Positions 1 through 8,115 of a stretch of DNA of 34,787 bases are shown in pieces. The position numbers and the translations under genes are program-made. Within the stretch, counting starts at the first letter, position 1. Every line of letters begins with the position of its first letter. The stretch is taken from positions 1 through 34,787 of the forward strand of contig JALCSU010000023.1 in NCBI GenBank assembly GCA_022653735.1. The letters run 5' to 3'. This DNA is from Bacteroidales bacterium (GTDB lineage Bacteria > Bacteroidota > Bacteroidia > Bacteroidales > UBA932). The notes under the pieces were generated by a model. That model was given only the letters and a program-made list of their open reading frames with translations. It searched no databases and was not told the DNA's origin.

Positions 1-1
1 T

Positions 2-514
2 CTTGTCTTGAAAGAACGGATTCTATTACAAGAGAACAAACGGTACATCCAGATGGCCCAGCGCGACGGTATCATCTCCAGCACCCAGGCCGACAGCCTC
101 AGACGCATCACCAGCGGCAGCGTCGAAAAACCCCTTCAGGTTGGAATAGACATCCTCTTCCAGATCCGGGATTACATTGACCACGAATACGAAAAGCAGA
201 TGATGATAGTGAATGAACCCTTTATGGATGGATACTACTTCACTGCAAACAGGATGTTACCCTCCAAACTGGGAATGCCCGAAGGCTACGTGAGTCCCGA
301 AGAACTGGCGGAAGCTAGGCAGAAATTGGCCATGGATCAGCTTGCCGAATCCATTGCCAGCGATTTCGAGCGGGAAAAACTCCCTGCTTGGCAAGAATGG
401 TGCATTAAGCACATTCCCTTCTTTTTGGGCAGCCGAGCCTGGCACAAAGGGAAAGTCATCTTCATCAACGGCCACGAATTCCCCGTTCCGGCGGGAGATC
501 CAAGGGATAAGTAA
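2..514 (+). CDS. Hypothetical protein, 5' end outside window
   Basis: The frame is open to the left edge, with a possible TTG start at base 8, so the gene probably begins upstream and only its last 168 or so residues are visible. The product looks soluble: I see no signal peptide or membrane segment, and charged, helix-prone stretches dominate. A region around residues 90-120 is rich in Glu, Ala and Lys (PEELAEARQKLAMDQLAESI) and is probably helical. I do not recognise the family and assign no function. It is followed by a dispersed repeat (531-614) rather than another plus-strand gene, so it is the last gene of its unit. Confidence 0.6.
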   Translation, partial: LVLKERILLQENKRYIQMAQRDGIISSTQADSLRRITSGSVEKPLQVGIDILFQIRDYIDHEYEKQMMIVNEPFMDGYYFTANRMLPSKLGMPEGYVSPEELAEARQKLAMDQLAESIASDFEREKLPAWQEWCIKHIPFFLGSRAWHKGKVIFINGHEFPVPAGDPRDK

Positions 515-530
515 TATACTTATGAGAATT

Positions 531-614
531 AATGGGGCAAGTCCAAAACCCTGTGTTAAAGGATGAATGAGATCACCTTGGGACGAACGGTTCTCAGGGC
601 GGCATTCGGAGGCG
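531..614. repeat. Dispersed repeat, copy A (element end relict)
   Basis: This 84-base stretch matches 25312-25394 at roughly 85% with one single-base gap; both end in the same GGCATTCGGAGGCG. The first 23 bases from 534 (GGGGCAAGTCC, then AAAACCCTGTGT) also match, in inverted orientation, the sequence at 25987-26009. At the other site these sequences are the two ends of a 695-bp element. Here only one end is present, so this is likely a solo end or truncated relict. Confidence 0.65.
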
Positions 615-663
615 GCCAAAAGTAGATCTCTGACGGAAAGAGTGGCCGGAGCGAACGCAGTGA

Positions 664-708
664 GCGGAGCCCTCTCAGAAGCCATCGCTGACTCTGTCGT
701 GGCTCCGC
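664..708. repeat. Imperfect intergenic inverted repeat
   Basis: GCGGAGCC at 664-671 is the exact reverse complement of GGCTCCGC at 701-708, with 29 bases between them. It lies between the end of the first gene and the terminator of the convergent gene. It may fold in RNA from either strand, but there is no adjacent T-tract, so I do not call it a terminator. Confidence 0.35.
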
Positions 709-714
709 CTATCT

Positions 715-734
715 AAAAAAGAGTATGCTCTTTT
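715..734 (-). terminator. Rho-independent terminator of the membrane protein gene
   Basis: AAAAGAG (717-723) and CTCTTTT (728-734) form a perfect 7-bp stem with a 4-base loop. Read on the minus strand, the stem runs into six Ts, which fits termination downstream of the gene that stops at 761. The stem is A/T-rich and so weak. Confidence 0.5.
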
Positions 735-760
735 GCCCCGTGTTGCAAGAAACGGGATTC

Positions 761-1198
761 TTATAGCTTAGCTATGAGTTTCCGGGCCTTGTCTCCTTTC
801 AGTTCCACTATTTCAGTAGCCTTCTGGTAGGTGTAGTCCGAGAAATCAAACAGCTGGGCGTAAGCGATTTCGGCATCTTTGCTGAAATACACCTCAATCC
901 TTATGACTCCGCCTTCTGCGGGGGCAGAGATTTCAGGCTCCACTTCCTTTCCCTCCATGAAGTCCAGCAAAGGCTGGCGGCAGGAACGCGCCACGTCAAA
1001 AGCCTTCTTGGACAGCAAGATGCCAGAGTCTTTGCATCTGTAACCGCTCTTGTAGAAAAGCAGCAAGAAGATGCCGCAAACCGCTATCGTCACGCCAAGC
1101 CCTTTATTAACGAAAAAGAGGGCGATGCCGACTGCAATCAATATGACAGATATAGTGAGGTCCTTGGCTGTATGGACCTTGATAAAATTCATTTCCAT
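761..1198 (-). CDS. Small two-helix membrane protein of unknown function
   Basis: This 145-residue protein has two adjacent hydrophobic segments at about residues 13-30 and 34-48, separated by a short loop, followed by a soluble C-terminal domain of about 95 residues. The layout suggests a membrane anchor with a cytoplasmic domain. The soluble part contains alternating hydrophobic stretches (GGVIRIEVYFSKDAEIAYAQ) consistent with a small alpha/beta fold. I do not recognise the family. It stands alone between a terminator-like hairpin at 715-734 and an unassigned 98-base gap. The start is the only ATG before the first hydrophobic segment that gives a normal N-terminus. No obvious TAnnTTTG promoter was seen upstream. 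Confidence 0.7.
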   Translation of the reverse strand: MEMNFIKVHTAKDLTISVILIAVGIALFFVNKGLGVTIAVCGIFLLLFYKSGYRCKDSGILLSKKAFDVARSCRQPLLDFMEGKEVEPEISAPAEGGVIRIEVYFSKDAEIAYAQLFDFSDYTYQKATEIVELKGDKARKLIAKL

Positions 1199-1296
1199 TG
1201 TTTCATTATTATTGTGTTAGTAAATATTTTTTCCGCACGGCACATCAAACCAGGCCGGCATGTCATGCGGCTGAGAGAATCCGGCTCGGCATTTCG

Positions 1297-1698
1297 CTAT
1301 AGCCTGAGAAAACAAATGGAAAAAATGTAGCGTTCACAGGAAAGGCACCCGCTCTCCTTCAGGAAAACCACCGAGAAGAAGGGGGTGAAATTATTGGCAT
1401 CTATGACTTTGCCATCTCGAATGAAGGAAGACCTGCCAGTGGAAGTCCTGCGCTTGGTCTGTGGAGTCTGCGGAGCAGCAGGAAGTATGTTGCCACCTGT
1501 GGACAGAACGGCATGCCCGGAAGTCGACAAAGCAGGGCAGCTGACAGCAGCTTTTCCCAGAGCCTCGATGCCTCGAATGCTTTCGGATATTTCCTCCTTT
1601 CCGTCATGCCGACCGGCCTCGCCTCGGATTCCCGGGTGGGAAGGAGGGCAAGACATAAAGGCAAGAATCAACTCCAATATGACAATCAGGCTTCTCAT
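1297..1698 (-). CDS. Possible small lipoprotein downstream of nhaP
   Basis: The ATG lies one base after the stop of the antiporter gene, so translational coupling is likely. The N-terminus (MRSLIVILELILAFMSCPPS) looks like a lipoprotein signal: a positive residue, a hydrophobic core, then a Cys near residue 17 in a loose lipobox. The remaining 115 or so residues are low in recognisable structure, with Pro/Ser/Thr-rich stretches and a C-terminal hydrophobic, Cys-containing patch. The opposite strand also holds an open frame of similar length (1385-1735), so this could be chance. The abutting start and the signal sequence favour this strand. No family is recognised. Confidence 0.4.
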   Translation of the reverse strand: MRSLIVILELILAFMSCPPSHPGIRGEAGRHDGKEEISESIRGIEALGKAAVSCPALSTSGHAVLSTGGNILPAAPQTPQTKRRTSTGRSSFIRDGKVIDANNFTPFFSVVFLKESGCLSCERYIFSICFLRL

Positions 1699-1699
1699 G

Positions 1700-3295
1700 C
1701 TACATCAGATTCAGTATAACAAGCCTGTCCCCTGATTCAAGAACAGTGCCACCGTTTGGAATGATGTTCTGCTCCCCTCTCCTAACCAGGACGACGAGAC
1801 CTTTATCGTGGAATTCAGAGAGAGGCTTCCCAGCAAAACGGCTGTCAGCCTTAATCGTTCTTTCTTCCAGAGAAGTCACGGAATCCTCGAACCCCCTAGT
1901 CAGCATGATCACCTCGTCTCCAGGAAGCAAGACAGTGCTGCCTCTAGGCTGTATCTTCTCATCGCCGCGCAGGACCAAGACCAAGAGAGCGGTTCTCGGA
2001 AGCCCCAGGCCGCGAATTGCCTTACCAGCCCATGTACTGTCAGCAGTGATGCTGATCCTCCCGAAGCTCATCCCCGAATCATCGGAGTAGTCGCTGAACG
2101 TCTTCATGACATCGGAATGCGGGTCAACCATGTCCAGCGTCTTCGCCACTAAAGGGATGAGAGATCCTTGAATGGCGATGGAAAGAAGCACCACCATGAA
2201 AACGATGTTGAATATGTCGTTGTGCAGGAAAGCCGGATCCACCATGGCCATGATTGCGAACACGATGGAAGCCACTCCTCGCAGGCCGACGAAAGAAACC
2301 AGAGTCTGCATCCTGACGCTGTACTTGCGGAATGGAGCCAGGATGCCGAACACCGCAGCCGGACGAGCTGCCAAAGTCATGAACAGGAATATCGCAAGGG
2401 CTGGAAGGACGGCCTTATGCAAGAGCGTAGGCCTTGCCAAAAGTCCAAGCAGGAAGAAAATCAACATTTGCACGAGACCAGTGATTCCATCGAAGAAACT
2501 CACTGTGGACTTCTTCCTGCTGAATTCCTCGTTGCCCAGAATGATGCCCACGATGTAGGCGCTCAAATAACCGTTCCCACCTATCAGGGATGGAATGGCG
2601 TACGAAGCAACCGCCACGGCGAAAATGAACAGTGACCCAGAAGCATCCGAGCCGAAATTGATCTTCCTAAGCCCCAAGGTGGCCAGCTTTGCGATTAGCA
2701 AGCCGCACCCTGCTCCAAACGCAATCTGCGCAAATATATTCCACGCCACCATGCCGGCGCTGGATGTGCCGTTCATGACCGACAGTAGTATAGTCGTAAG
2801 CGTGTAAGCCGCAGGATCGTTGCTACCACTCTCCATCTCCAGCATAGGGGCGGCATTGTTCTTGAGGCCCAGCCGGCGGCTTCGTAGTATCGAGAACACG
2901 GAAGCCGCATCTGTGGAACTCATGACCGAGCCAAAAAGCATGCTCTCAAGCCATGTCCACCTTAAAACGAAATGGCAGAACACCCCAACCAGGGCTGCAG
3001 TGACCACCACGCCGACAGAGGCAAGAAGGGCAGCCTCCCTCACGACAGGCTTCACAGCCTTCCAGCGAGTGCCGAAGCCACCATAAAACATTATGAATAT
3101 CAAGCCTACCGTGCATGTCTCTTTGGCGAAGTCGTAATTGTCGAAACGTACCGGCCAAAGTCCGTTATTAGCGAACAGCATACCCAGCACCATGAATGCA
3201 AGAAGGGCCGGAATGCCTATGCGCGAAGACACGGCATTCAGCCAGATGTTTGCCAAGATGACAACGGCTATGAGTATCAGGAACAGAGTCGTCAT
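1700..3295 (-). CDS. CPA1-type K+/H+ (or Na+/H+) antiporter, NhaP2/CvrA-like
   Basis: This 531-residue inner-membrane antiporter belongs to the cation:proton antiporter-1 family. About 12 hydrophobic helices cover residues 1-390. Family signatures are visible: an SSTDAA motif near residue 127 and ESGSNDPAA near residue 154, the conserved Asp-bearing helix that carries the exchanged ion. The C-terminal 140 residues contain TrkA-C/RCK_C-like repeats (two short beta-rich blocks, each with a GD-containing turn), as in NhaP2/CvrA, which moves K+ out in exchange for H+ and helps with osmotic and pH balance. The length is slightly below the roughly 560-580 of enterobacterial NhaP2. It is divergent from engB, with a TAnnTTTG box at 3333-3340. 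The ion specificity cannot be told from sequence. Confidence 0.9.
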   Translation of the reverse strand: MTTLFLILIAVVILANIWLNAVSSRIGIPALLAFMVLGMLFANNGLWPVRFDNYDFAKETCTVGLIFIMFYGGFGTRWKAVKPVVREAALLASVGVVVTAALVGVFCHFVLRWTWLESMLFGSVMSSTDAASVFSILRSRRLGLKNNAAPMLEMESGSNDPAAYTLTTILLSVMNGTSSAGMVAWNIFAQIAFGAGCGLLIAKLATLGLRKINFGSDASGSLFIFAVAVASYAIPSLIGGNGYLSAYIVGIILGNEEFSRKKSTVSFFDGITGLVQMLIFFLLGLLARPTLLHKAVLPALAIFLFMTLAARPAAVFGILAPFRKYSVRMQTLVSFVGLRGVASIVFAIMAMVDPAFLHNDIFNIVFMVVLLSIAIQGSLIPLVAKTLDMVDPHSDVMKTFSDYSDDSGMSFGRISITADSTWAGKAIRGLGLPRTALLVLVLRGDEKIQPRGSTVLLPGDEVIMLTRGFEDSVTSLEERTIKADSRFAGKPLSEFHDKGLVVLVRRGEQNIIPNGGTVLESGDRLVILNLM

Positions 3296-3332
3296 TTTAA
3301 CGTATTCAAGGAGCGAAGCATTTGCCCGCAGA

Positions 3333-3340
3333 CAAAGGTA
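3333..3340 (-). promoter_or_regulatory. -7 box of the nhaP-like gene
   Basis: On the minus strand the sequence is TACCTTTG, an exact TAnnTTTG, 38 bases upstream of the ATG. A TTCG-like -33 element lies about 20 bases further upstream. Confidence 0.55.
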
Positions 3341-3393
3341 ATAATTTTCATCGCAATTGCGAAGGCATCGGAAGCCGCATTTCCTCAGCCGCC

Positions 3394-3426
3394 TTGTCTT
3401 TTTATCGGATATTTTGAGTATCTTTG
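3394..3426 (+). promoter_or_regulatory. Bacteroidota promoter of the engB operon
   Basis: TTG at 3394-3396 and TATCTTTG at 3419-3426 are separated by 22 bases, matching the -33/-7 consensus. The box overlaps a possible TTG start codon at 3424, which is why translation is placed at the ATG at 3454. Confidence 0.7.
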
Positions 3427-3453
3427 CATTTATATATTCAGAAGTCCAAGAAT

Positions 3454-4056
3454 ATGAAGATTAAAGACGCTTCTTTCGCAGGGAGTAGCACAAGGATAAG
3501 CCAGAAACCAGCGCTCAGGTTGCCAGAGTTCGCCTTCATCGGGAGGTCAAACGTTGGCAAATCTTCTTTAATCAACATGCTCTGTGGGAACAAGAAACTT
3601 GCGAAAACATCTTCTACCCCAGGGAAAACTCGTCTAGTAAACCATTTCCGCATAGATAACAAATGGTATCTGGTAGACCTGCCAGGGTATGGATTCGCAA
3701 AGATCTCTCAGAAAGAAAGGCAGGAGCTGACGAACATCATAGATGACTTCATCCTGAAATCCGAGGAGCTGATGCTGCTTTTCGTGCTGATAGATTCCAG
3801 ACACGACATGGTGAAGAACGACATCGACTTCATCACAAGGCTAGGCCAGATGCAGGTGCCCTTCTCCATCATATTCACAAAAGCCGACAAAATGGGGCCT
3901 AATGCCCTGAAAGCCCAGATAGACAAAGACATGGAAGTGCTAAAGGAGCAATGGGAAGAGCTTCCAATGTATTTTTCTTCTTCTGCGCAGACAGGCATGG
4001 GGAAAGAAGAAATATTAAATTACATAGATGATATATTAAAAAAGATAAGCCACTAA
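3454..4056 (+). CDS. engB: Ribosome biogenesis GTP-binding protein EngB/YsxC
   Basis: This TRAFAC-class GTPase assists assembly of the large ribosomal subunit. The 200-residue product has all G motifs in order: GRSNVGKSS (G1, about residue 29), the TSSTPGKT segment containing the G2 Thr, DLPGYGF (G3), TKADK (G4) and SSAQTG (G5). Length is normal for the family. An upstream TTG would add ten residues but lies inside the promoter box, so the ATG at 3454 is preferred. It is the first gene of a seven-gene operon; prs starts 5 bases after its stop. A second ribosome-assembly GTPase, der, lies two genes on. Confidence 0.95.
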   Translation: MKIKDASFAGSSTRISQKPALRLPEFAFIGRSNVGKSSLINMLCGNKKLAKTSSTPGKTRLVNHFRIDNKWYLVDLPGYGFAKISQKERQELTNIIDDFILKSEELMLLFVLIDSRHDMVKNDIDFITRLGQMQVPFSIIFTKADKMGPNALKAQIDKDMEVLKEQWEELPMYFSSSAQTGMGKEEILNYIDDILKKISH

Positions 4057-4061
4057 ATATC

Positions 4062-5030
4062 ATGAACAGCGAACACAGAATGGAATTGTTTGCATGCAGG
4101 GCCTCTAAAGACTTTGCATGCAAGGTTGTTGACGCATTGAACAAAATTGCTGAGGGCGACGAAAAATATCGCTTAGGTGCCTCAGAAGTCACTCAGTTCA
4201 GTGATGGAGAGTTTGTTCCTTCCTTCAATGAGAGCGTCAGGGGTGCGACAGTATTCATCATCCAGTCAACCTTCCCTCCTCAGGAGAACTTAATGGAGCT
4301 GCTTCTCACGATTGACGCTGCCAAAAGAGCATCCGCCGATTCTGTCATTGCAGTGATGCCTTATTTCGGATGGGCCCGTCAAGACCGAAAAGACAAGCCG
4401 AGAGTATCCATCGGAGCCAAACTCGTAGCCAATCTCCTCACAGCCGCCGGAGTCGACAGAATCATGACCTGTGACCTGCACGCTGACCAGATCCAAGGCT
4501 TCTTCGATATTCCCGTAGACCATATTTATGCAAGCAAGGTGTTCATTCCATATTTAAGGTCGCTAAATCTAGAGAATCTGGCCATCGCAGCCCCTGACAT
4601 GGGAGGAGCGAAGAGGGCAAACGCATACGCCAAAGAGCTGGCCTGCCCGGTGATCATATGCCATAAGTCTAGGGAAAGAGCAAACGTAGTCGCTTCCATG
4701 ACCGCCATTGGAGATGTTGAGGGCAAGAATATTGTTATCGTTGACGACATGATCGACACGGCTGGCACCATCACCAAGGCTGCCGACCTGCTGATGTCCA
4801 AAGGCGCCAAGAGCGTCAGGGCTTGCGCCACGCATGCAGTCCTGTCAGGCCCGGCATACGACAGAATCAACAATTCCAGCCTGAAGGAAGTTTACTTCAC
4901 AGACACCATTCCTCTCAAGGCCGGAGCCGACACCAGGAAAATCAAGATCGTTTCTATGACAGAGACTTTTGCATCTGCGATACGCAAAGTTTACCATTAC
5001 GAGCCAATAAGCACAGAATTTATTTTCTAG
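4062..5030 (+). CDS. prs: Ribose-phosphate pyrophosphokinase
   Basis: Prs makes PRPP from ribose 5-phosphate and ATP, feeding purine, pyrimidine, NAD, His and Trp synthesis in the cytoplasm. At 322 residues it has normal class I length. Visible signatures are the ATP-contacting segment around FGWARQDRKDKPR, the metal/ribose loop CDLHADQIQGFFDIP, the flexible-loop residues near APDMGGAKRAN, and the PRPP-binding loop IVDDMIDTAGT. An alternative ATG six codons in (MELFACRASK) is possible. It sits 5 bases after engB and 4 bases before the small membrane protein gene, so it is certainly co-transcribed. Confidence 0.95.
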   Translation: MNSEHRMELFACRASKDFACKVVDALNKIAEGDEKYRLGASEVTQFSDGEFVPSFNESVRGATVFIIQSTFPPQENLMELLLTIDAAKRASADSVIAVMPYFGWARQDRKDKPRVSIGAKLVANLLTAAGVDRIMTCDLHADQIQGFFDIPVDHIYASKVFIPYLRSLNLENLAIAAPDMGGAKRANAYAKELACPVIICHKSRERANVVASMTAIGDVEGKNIVIVDDMIDTAGTITKAADLLMSKGAKSVRACATHAVLSGPAYDRINNSSLKEVYFTDTIPLKAGADTRKIKIVSMTETFASAIRKVYHYEPISTEFIF

Positions 5031-5034
5031 GAAT

Positions 5035-5298
5035 ATGCTGAAGACTGTCATTGCGGCCATAGCGATTCTTGGCATCTGCATTTTCGGGATGTGCTTCAAC
5101 ATCATATTCCGGAAGAATGGTAAATTTCCTGAGACCGAAATCAGCAAGAATGAGGAAATGCGCAAGCGCGGAATCAAATGCATGAGGGAGCAGGAAGAAG
5201 AGATGTTCAGCGGGAAAGGACGCAAGGGCAGTGTTTCGTGCGAAGGCGGAAATGGCAGCGCCTGCTCTGCCTGCAGTTTCTATGATGGGGTCAGATAG
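5035..5298 (+). CDS. Small Cys-rich single-pass membrane protein
   Basis: This 87-residue protein has one N-terminal hydrophobic helix (residues 2-24, itself containing two Cys) followed by a short basic segment, IFRKNGKFPETEISKNEEMR. A central Cys sits at about residue 50 (RGIKCMREQ), and a C-terminal cluster follows (VSCEGG, then CSACSFY). Topology and the CxxC end resemble small Cys-rich membrane proteins such as NqrM or FeoB-associated proteins, but the match is only in layout. The KNGKFP...N...RKRGIKC pattern looks like a conserved Bacteroidota family that I recall without a defined function. The gene is 4 bases after prs and 26 bases before der. Metal or redox binding is a guess based on the Cys residues. 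Confidence 0.75.
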   Translation: MLKTVIAAIAILGICIFGMCFNIIFRKNGKFPETEISKNEEMRKRGIKCMREQEEEMFSGKGRKGSVSCEGGNGSACSACSFYDGVR

Positions 5299-5324
5299 GA
5301 ATATTTTGAATTAAATTTAAGGAT

Positions 5325-6635
5325 ATGAGTATTGTAGCAATTGTCGGGAGACCGAACGTCGGGAAATCCACCCTCTTCAACAGGCTCGTCGGAAGGCGTC
5401 AGGCCATCGTAGACGAGATCGCGGGCGTGACCAGGGACAGGCACTACGGCAAATGCGAGTGGTGCGGGAGAGAATTCTCAGTAGTTGACACTGGCGGATG
5501 GACCTCTAATTCGGACGATGTGTTCGAAGGTGCCATCCGTAAGCAAGTCTCGATAGCCATCGAGGAATCCGACCTGGTGTTATTCATGGTAGAGGCAGCC
5601 ACAGGCATCACCGACTACGATGCCGAAATCGCCGATATTCTTAGGCGCAGCGGAAAGCCGGTCGTACTGTGCGTGAACAAGGTTGACACCGGGATGAAAA
5701 TGTTCGATGCCTACCAGTTTTATTCATTGGGCTTAGGAGAGATTTGGTCTATCTCTGCGGCCAATGGAAGCGGAACCGGAGACCTTCTGGACGAGATTGT
5801 AAGGCAGCTTCCAAAGGAGGAAGATTTAGATCCGGAAGATGACCCGGCCCTGCCTCACATAGCCATCGTCGGCAGGCCTAACGTAGGCAAATCATCCTTG
5901 ACGAATGCCCTGCTAGGAGAAGAAAGGAATATTGTAACCCCTGTCGCAGGCACAACGAGGGATTCCATTTCAACCCGTTTCAATAAATTCGGACACGATT
6001 TCATTCTGGTGGACACTGCCGGAATGAGGAAAAAGTCGAAAGTTGACGAGGATCTCGAGTTCTATTCCGTCATGCGAAGCATCAGAGCCATCGAGCATGC
6101 GGACGTGTGCGTGCTGATGATCGACGCAAATCTTGGCATGGAAGCGCAAGACATGAATATATTCAATCTCATTCTTCGCAATCGCAAAGCTTGCGTCTTG
6201 GTGGTCAATAAATGGGACCTCTTCCAGAAAGATTCGAACACGCTCAAGGAATATGAGAAATCCTTGAAGCAGCGCATTTCCCCCTTCGACGACGTTCCCA
6301 TCATATTCACTTCCGTAACTAACAAGGTGAGGATAATGAACGTGCTGGATGAGATAGGGCATGTTTCCAAGAACTACGCAAAAAAGATTCCGACAAGGGA
6401 ACTGAACGATGCCATTCTCCCTGAAATCGAGAATTATCCGCCTCCGGCATGGAAGGGCAAATACGTCAGAATCAAGTACATAACTCAGCTGCCGACGAGA
6501 TTCCCGGCGTTTGCCTTCTTCTGCAATCTGCCCCAGTACGTTAAAGAGCCGTACAAGCGGTTCCTCGAAAATAAATTGAGAGAGCATTTCGATATGACGG
6601 GCTGTCCAATCCAGATATTCGTGAGAGAGAAGTAG
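5325..6635 (+). CDS. der: Ribosome-associated GTPase Der (EngA)
   Basis: Der is the essential GTPase with two tandem Era-like G domains that acts in 50S subunit maturation. At 436 residues it has standard length. Domain 1 shows [14 protein letters not shown] and NKVD; domain 2 shows [28 protein letters not shown] and NKWD. The C-terminal 90 or so residues form the KH-like domain (about [20 protein letters not shown] onward). The ATG at 5325 follows a GGAT sequence and gives the conserved N-terminus [15 protein letters not shown]. It is co-transcribed with engB and with the exporter gene that starts 4 bases later. Confidence 0.96.
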   Translation: MSIVAIVGRPNVGKSTLFNRLVGRRQAIVDEIAGVTRDRHYGKCEWCGREFSVVDTGGWTSNSDDVFEGAIRKQVSIAIEESDLVLFMVEAATGITDYDAEIADILRRSGKPVVLCVNKVDTGMKMFDAYQFYSLGLGEIWSISAANGSGTGDLLDEIVRQLPKEEDLDPEDDPALPHIAIVGRPNVGKSSLTNALLGEERNIVTPVAGTTRDSISTRFNKFGHDFILVDTAGMRKKSKVDEDLEFYSVMRSIRAIEHADVCVLMIDANLGMEAQDMNIFNLILRNRKACVLVVNKWDLFQKDSNTLKEYEKSLKQRISPFDDVPIIFTSVTNKVRIMNVLDEIGHVSKNYAKKIPTRELNDAILPEIENYPPPAWKGKYVRIKYITQLPTRFPAFAFFCNLPQYVKEPYKRFLENKLREHFDMTGCPIQIFVREK

Positions 6636-6639
6636 ATCG

Positions 6640-7284
6640 ATGTTTGCAGACATACTCAAGAGTTTTGCCATCGGCATATGTGCGTCTGTCCCTCTCGGAC
6701 CAGTCGCCATAGTAGTGATGCAAAAATCTTTGAGCTATGGGCAGAAGGCCGGGGTGATTGCCGGGCTGGGTGCCACGACGGTAGACACGGCGTACGCCAT
6801 AATCTCCATCTTCGCCCTGACGATAGCGCAGAATTTCATATCCACTTATCAGACATTCATCTATTTTGCCGGAGGCCTGATAGTTGCCCTTATTGGCGCC
6901 TCTATAGCATTCAGTAATCCTTTCAAGAAGATGAAAGCCCGTGATCCGTTGCGTGGAGCATCCATAAAAGACTATCTGCAAGTCGCCGCCATGTCACTTT
7001 CGAACCCAGGGGCTATTCTGGCGATGTTCGCTCTATTCGCCTTTTTTGGGATGAATTTTGATTCCCAGCAAGGCGCTAACGTGTTTCCCGTGATCTTAGC
7101 TGTCGCAGCAGGTTCTGCATGCTACTGGCTTTTCTTCTCATGGCTTTTCAGTCATTGGAGGAAATCCTTACGAATCGGAACGCTGATGTGGATAAACAGG
7201 GTGTTCGGCATCCTCGTGCTGATCATTGGAATATCATTGATTGGAGAAGGGCTGTATGAAGTGCTGTTCTCTAAATTAAATTAA
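6640..7284 (+). CDS. LysE/RhtB-family exporter
   Basis: This 214-residue inner-membrane protein has about six hydrophobic helices. The N-terminus (GICASVPLGPVAIVVMQKSL) carries the family signature seen in LysE/RhtB amino-acid exporters, in which a GP motif follows the first helix. A second hallmark is SLSNPGAILAMFA near residue 123. Family members export amino acids or similar small solutes by proton exchange; the substrate is not predictable here. It lies 4 bases after der and 12 bases before the PASTA gene, so it is transcribed with ribosome-assembly genes, a grouping with no obvious functional logic. Confidence 0.85.
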   Translation: MFADILKSFAIGICASVPLGPVAIVVMQKSLSYGQKAGVIAGLGATTVDTAYAIISIFALTIAQNFISTYQTFIYFAGGLIVALIGASIAFSNPFKKMKARDPLRGASIKDYLQVAAMSLSNPGAILAMFALFAFFGMNFDSQQGANVFPVILAVAAGSACYWLFFSWLFSHWRKSLRIGTLMWINRVFGILVLIIGISLIGEGLYEVLFSKLN

Positions 7285-7296
7285 CATGAAATATTC

Positions 7297-8115
7297 ATGA
7301 ATATGGAAAAGAATGAAGAGAAAAAAGATGCCGGAGGACATTGGATATTAAGGAATATAATAGGAGCCATTGCATTCTTCCTTATACTATGGCTCGTATG
7401 CACTCTTGCGCTGAATGCGCTCACTCACCATGGCAAGTCCATAGAAGTCCCGGACTTTACGAACATGACGCTTTCCGAAGCACGCAGGACCGCTCATAAC
7501 AGCAACCTTAAGATAGAAGTCGTAGACTCCATATTCATAAGGAGGATGGAGCGGGGGGCCGTTTACAGCCAGAATCCCAAAGTCGGCTCGAAGGTGAAGA
7601 AGGGACGCATCATCAACTTGACCATCAATGCGATGAGTCCCAAGCTGGTCAGCATGCCGAATCTGGTAGGATATTCAATGAGGCAGGCAAAGGCTGAGCT
7701 GAACGCCCGAGGGCTTACGCTTGGAAAGCTTTTATACGTCGATGACATAGCTACTAATAATGTCATCAGGCAGCTTTACCATAACCGTCAGATAAAGCCT
7801 GGCAAGAAGATAGAGAGCGGGAGCGAAATCGACCTGGAAGTCGGGCTGAACCCGGATAATAACCTGACTTATATCCCTGACCTTATGAACAAGAAATATC
7901 TGAGGGCAGTGGACGATGTGCATGAAAGCTCTTTGAATATAAGCAGGCTGGTTTTCGACTCCAGCGTGAAAGACTATGCCGATACCCTCAACGCTCAGGT
8001 TTATAAGCAGGTACCAGGGAAATCGAGCGAGGCCGTATTAATGGGCTCCGAGATAACTCTCTACCTGTCCGTAGATCCGAATAAAGTCACCCTGAAAGAG
8101 AACAAGGCTGAGTAG
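7297..8115 (+). CDS. Membrane-anchored PASTA-domain protein
   Basis: The 272-residue product has a short cytoplasmic N-terminus, one membrane helix (about residues 23-43), then three PASTA-type repeats outside the membrane. These start near IEVPDFTNMTLSEAR, VSMPNLVGYSMRQAK and TYIPDLMNKKYLRAV, and each ends in a beta strand after a GS or GK turn. PASTA domains in other phyla bind peptidoglycan or lipid II, often on Ser/Thr kinases or transpeptidases; no catalytic domain is present here. A second ATG two codons in (base 7303) is an equally good start. The gene ends inside the start codon of the next gene, so the pair is translationally coupled. Confidence 0.88.
   Translation: MNMEKNEEKKDAGGHWILRNIIGAIAFFLILWLVCTLALNALTHHGKSIEVPDFTNMTLSEARRTAHNSNLKIEVVDSIFIRRMERGAVYSQNPKVGSKVKKGRIINLTINAMSPKLVSMPNLVGYSMRQAKAELNARGLTLGKLLYVDDIATNNVIRQLYHNRQIKPGKKIESGSEIDLEVGLNPDNNLTYIPDLMNKKYLRAVDDVHESSLNISRLVFDSSVKDYADTLNAQVYKQVPGKSSEAVLMGSEITLYLSVDPNKVTLKENKAE

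Noticed and set aside
257..685. Minus-strand frame overlapping the first gene and the dispersed repeat
   Set aside because: Antisense to a better frame, spans the repeat, and has unnatural composition.
1385..1735. Plus-strand open frame opposite the small lipoprotein-like ORF
   Set aside because: It runs antisense into the end of the antiporter gene, has no signal or family features, and the opposite strand offers a start directly after the nhaP stop with a signal peptide.
2168..2635. Long plus-strand frames opposite the antiporter gene
   Set aside because: His/Gln/Glu-rich translations are the usual shadow of a membrane protein gene on the other strand.
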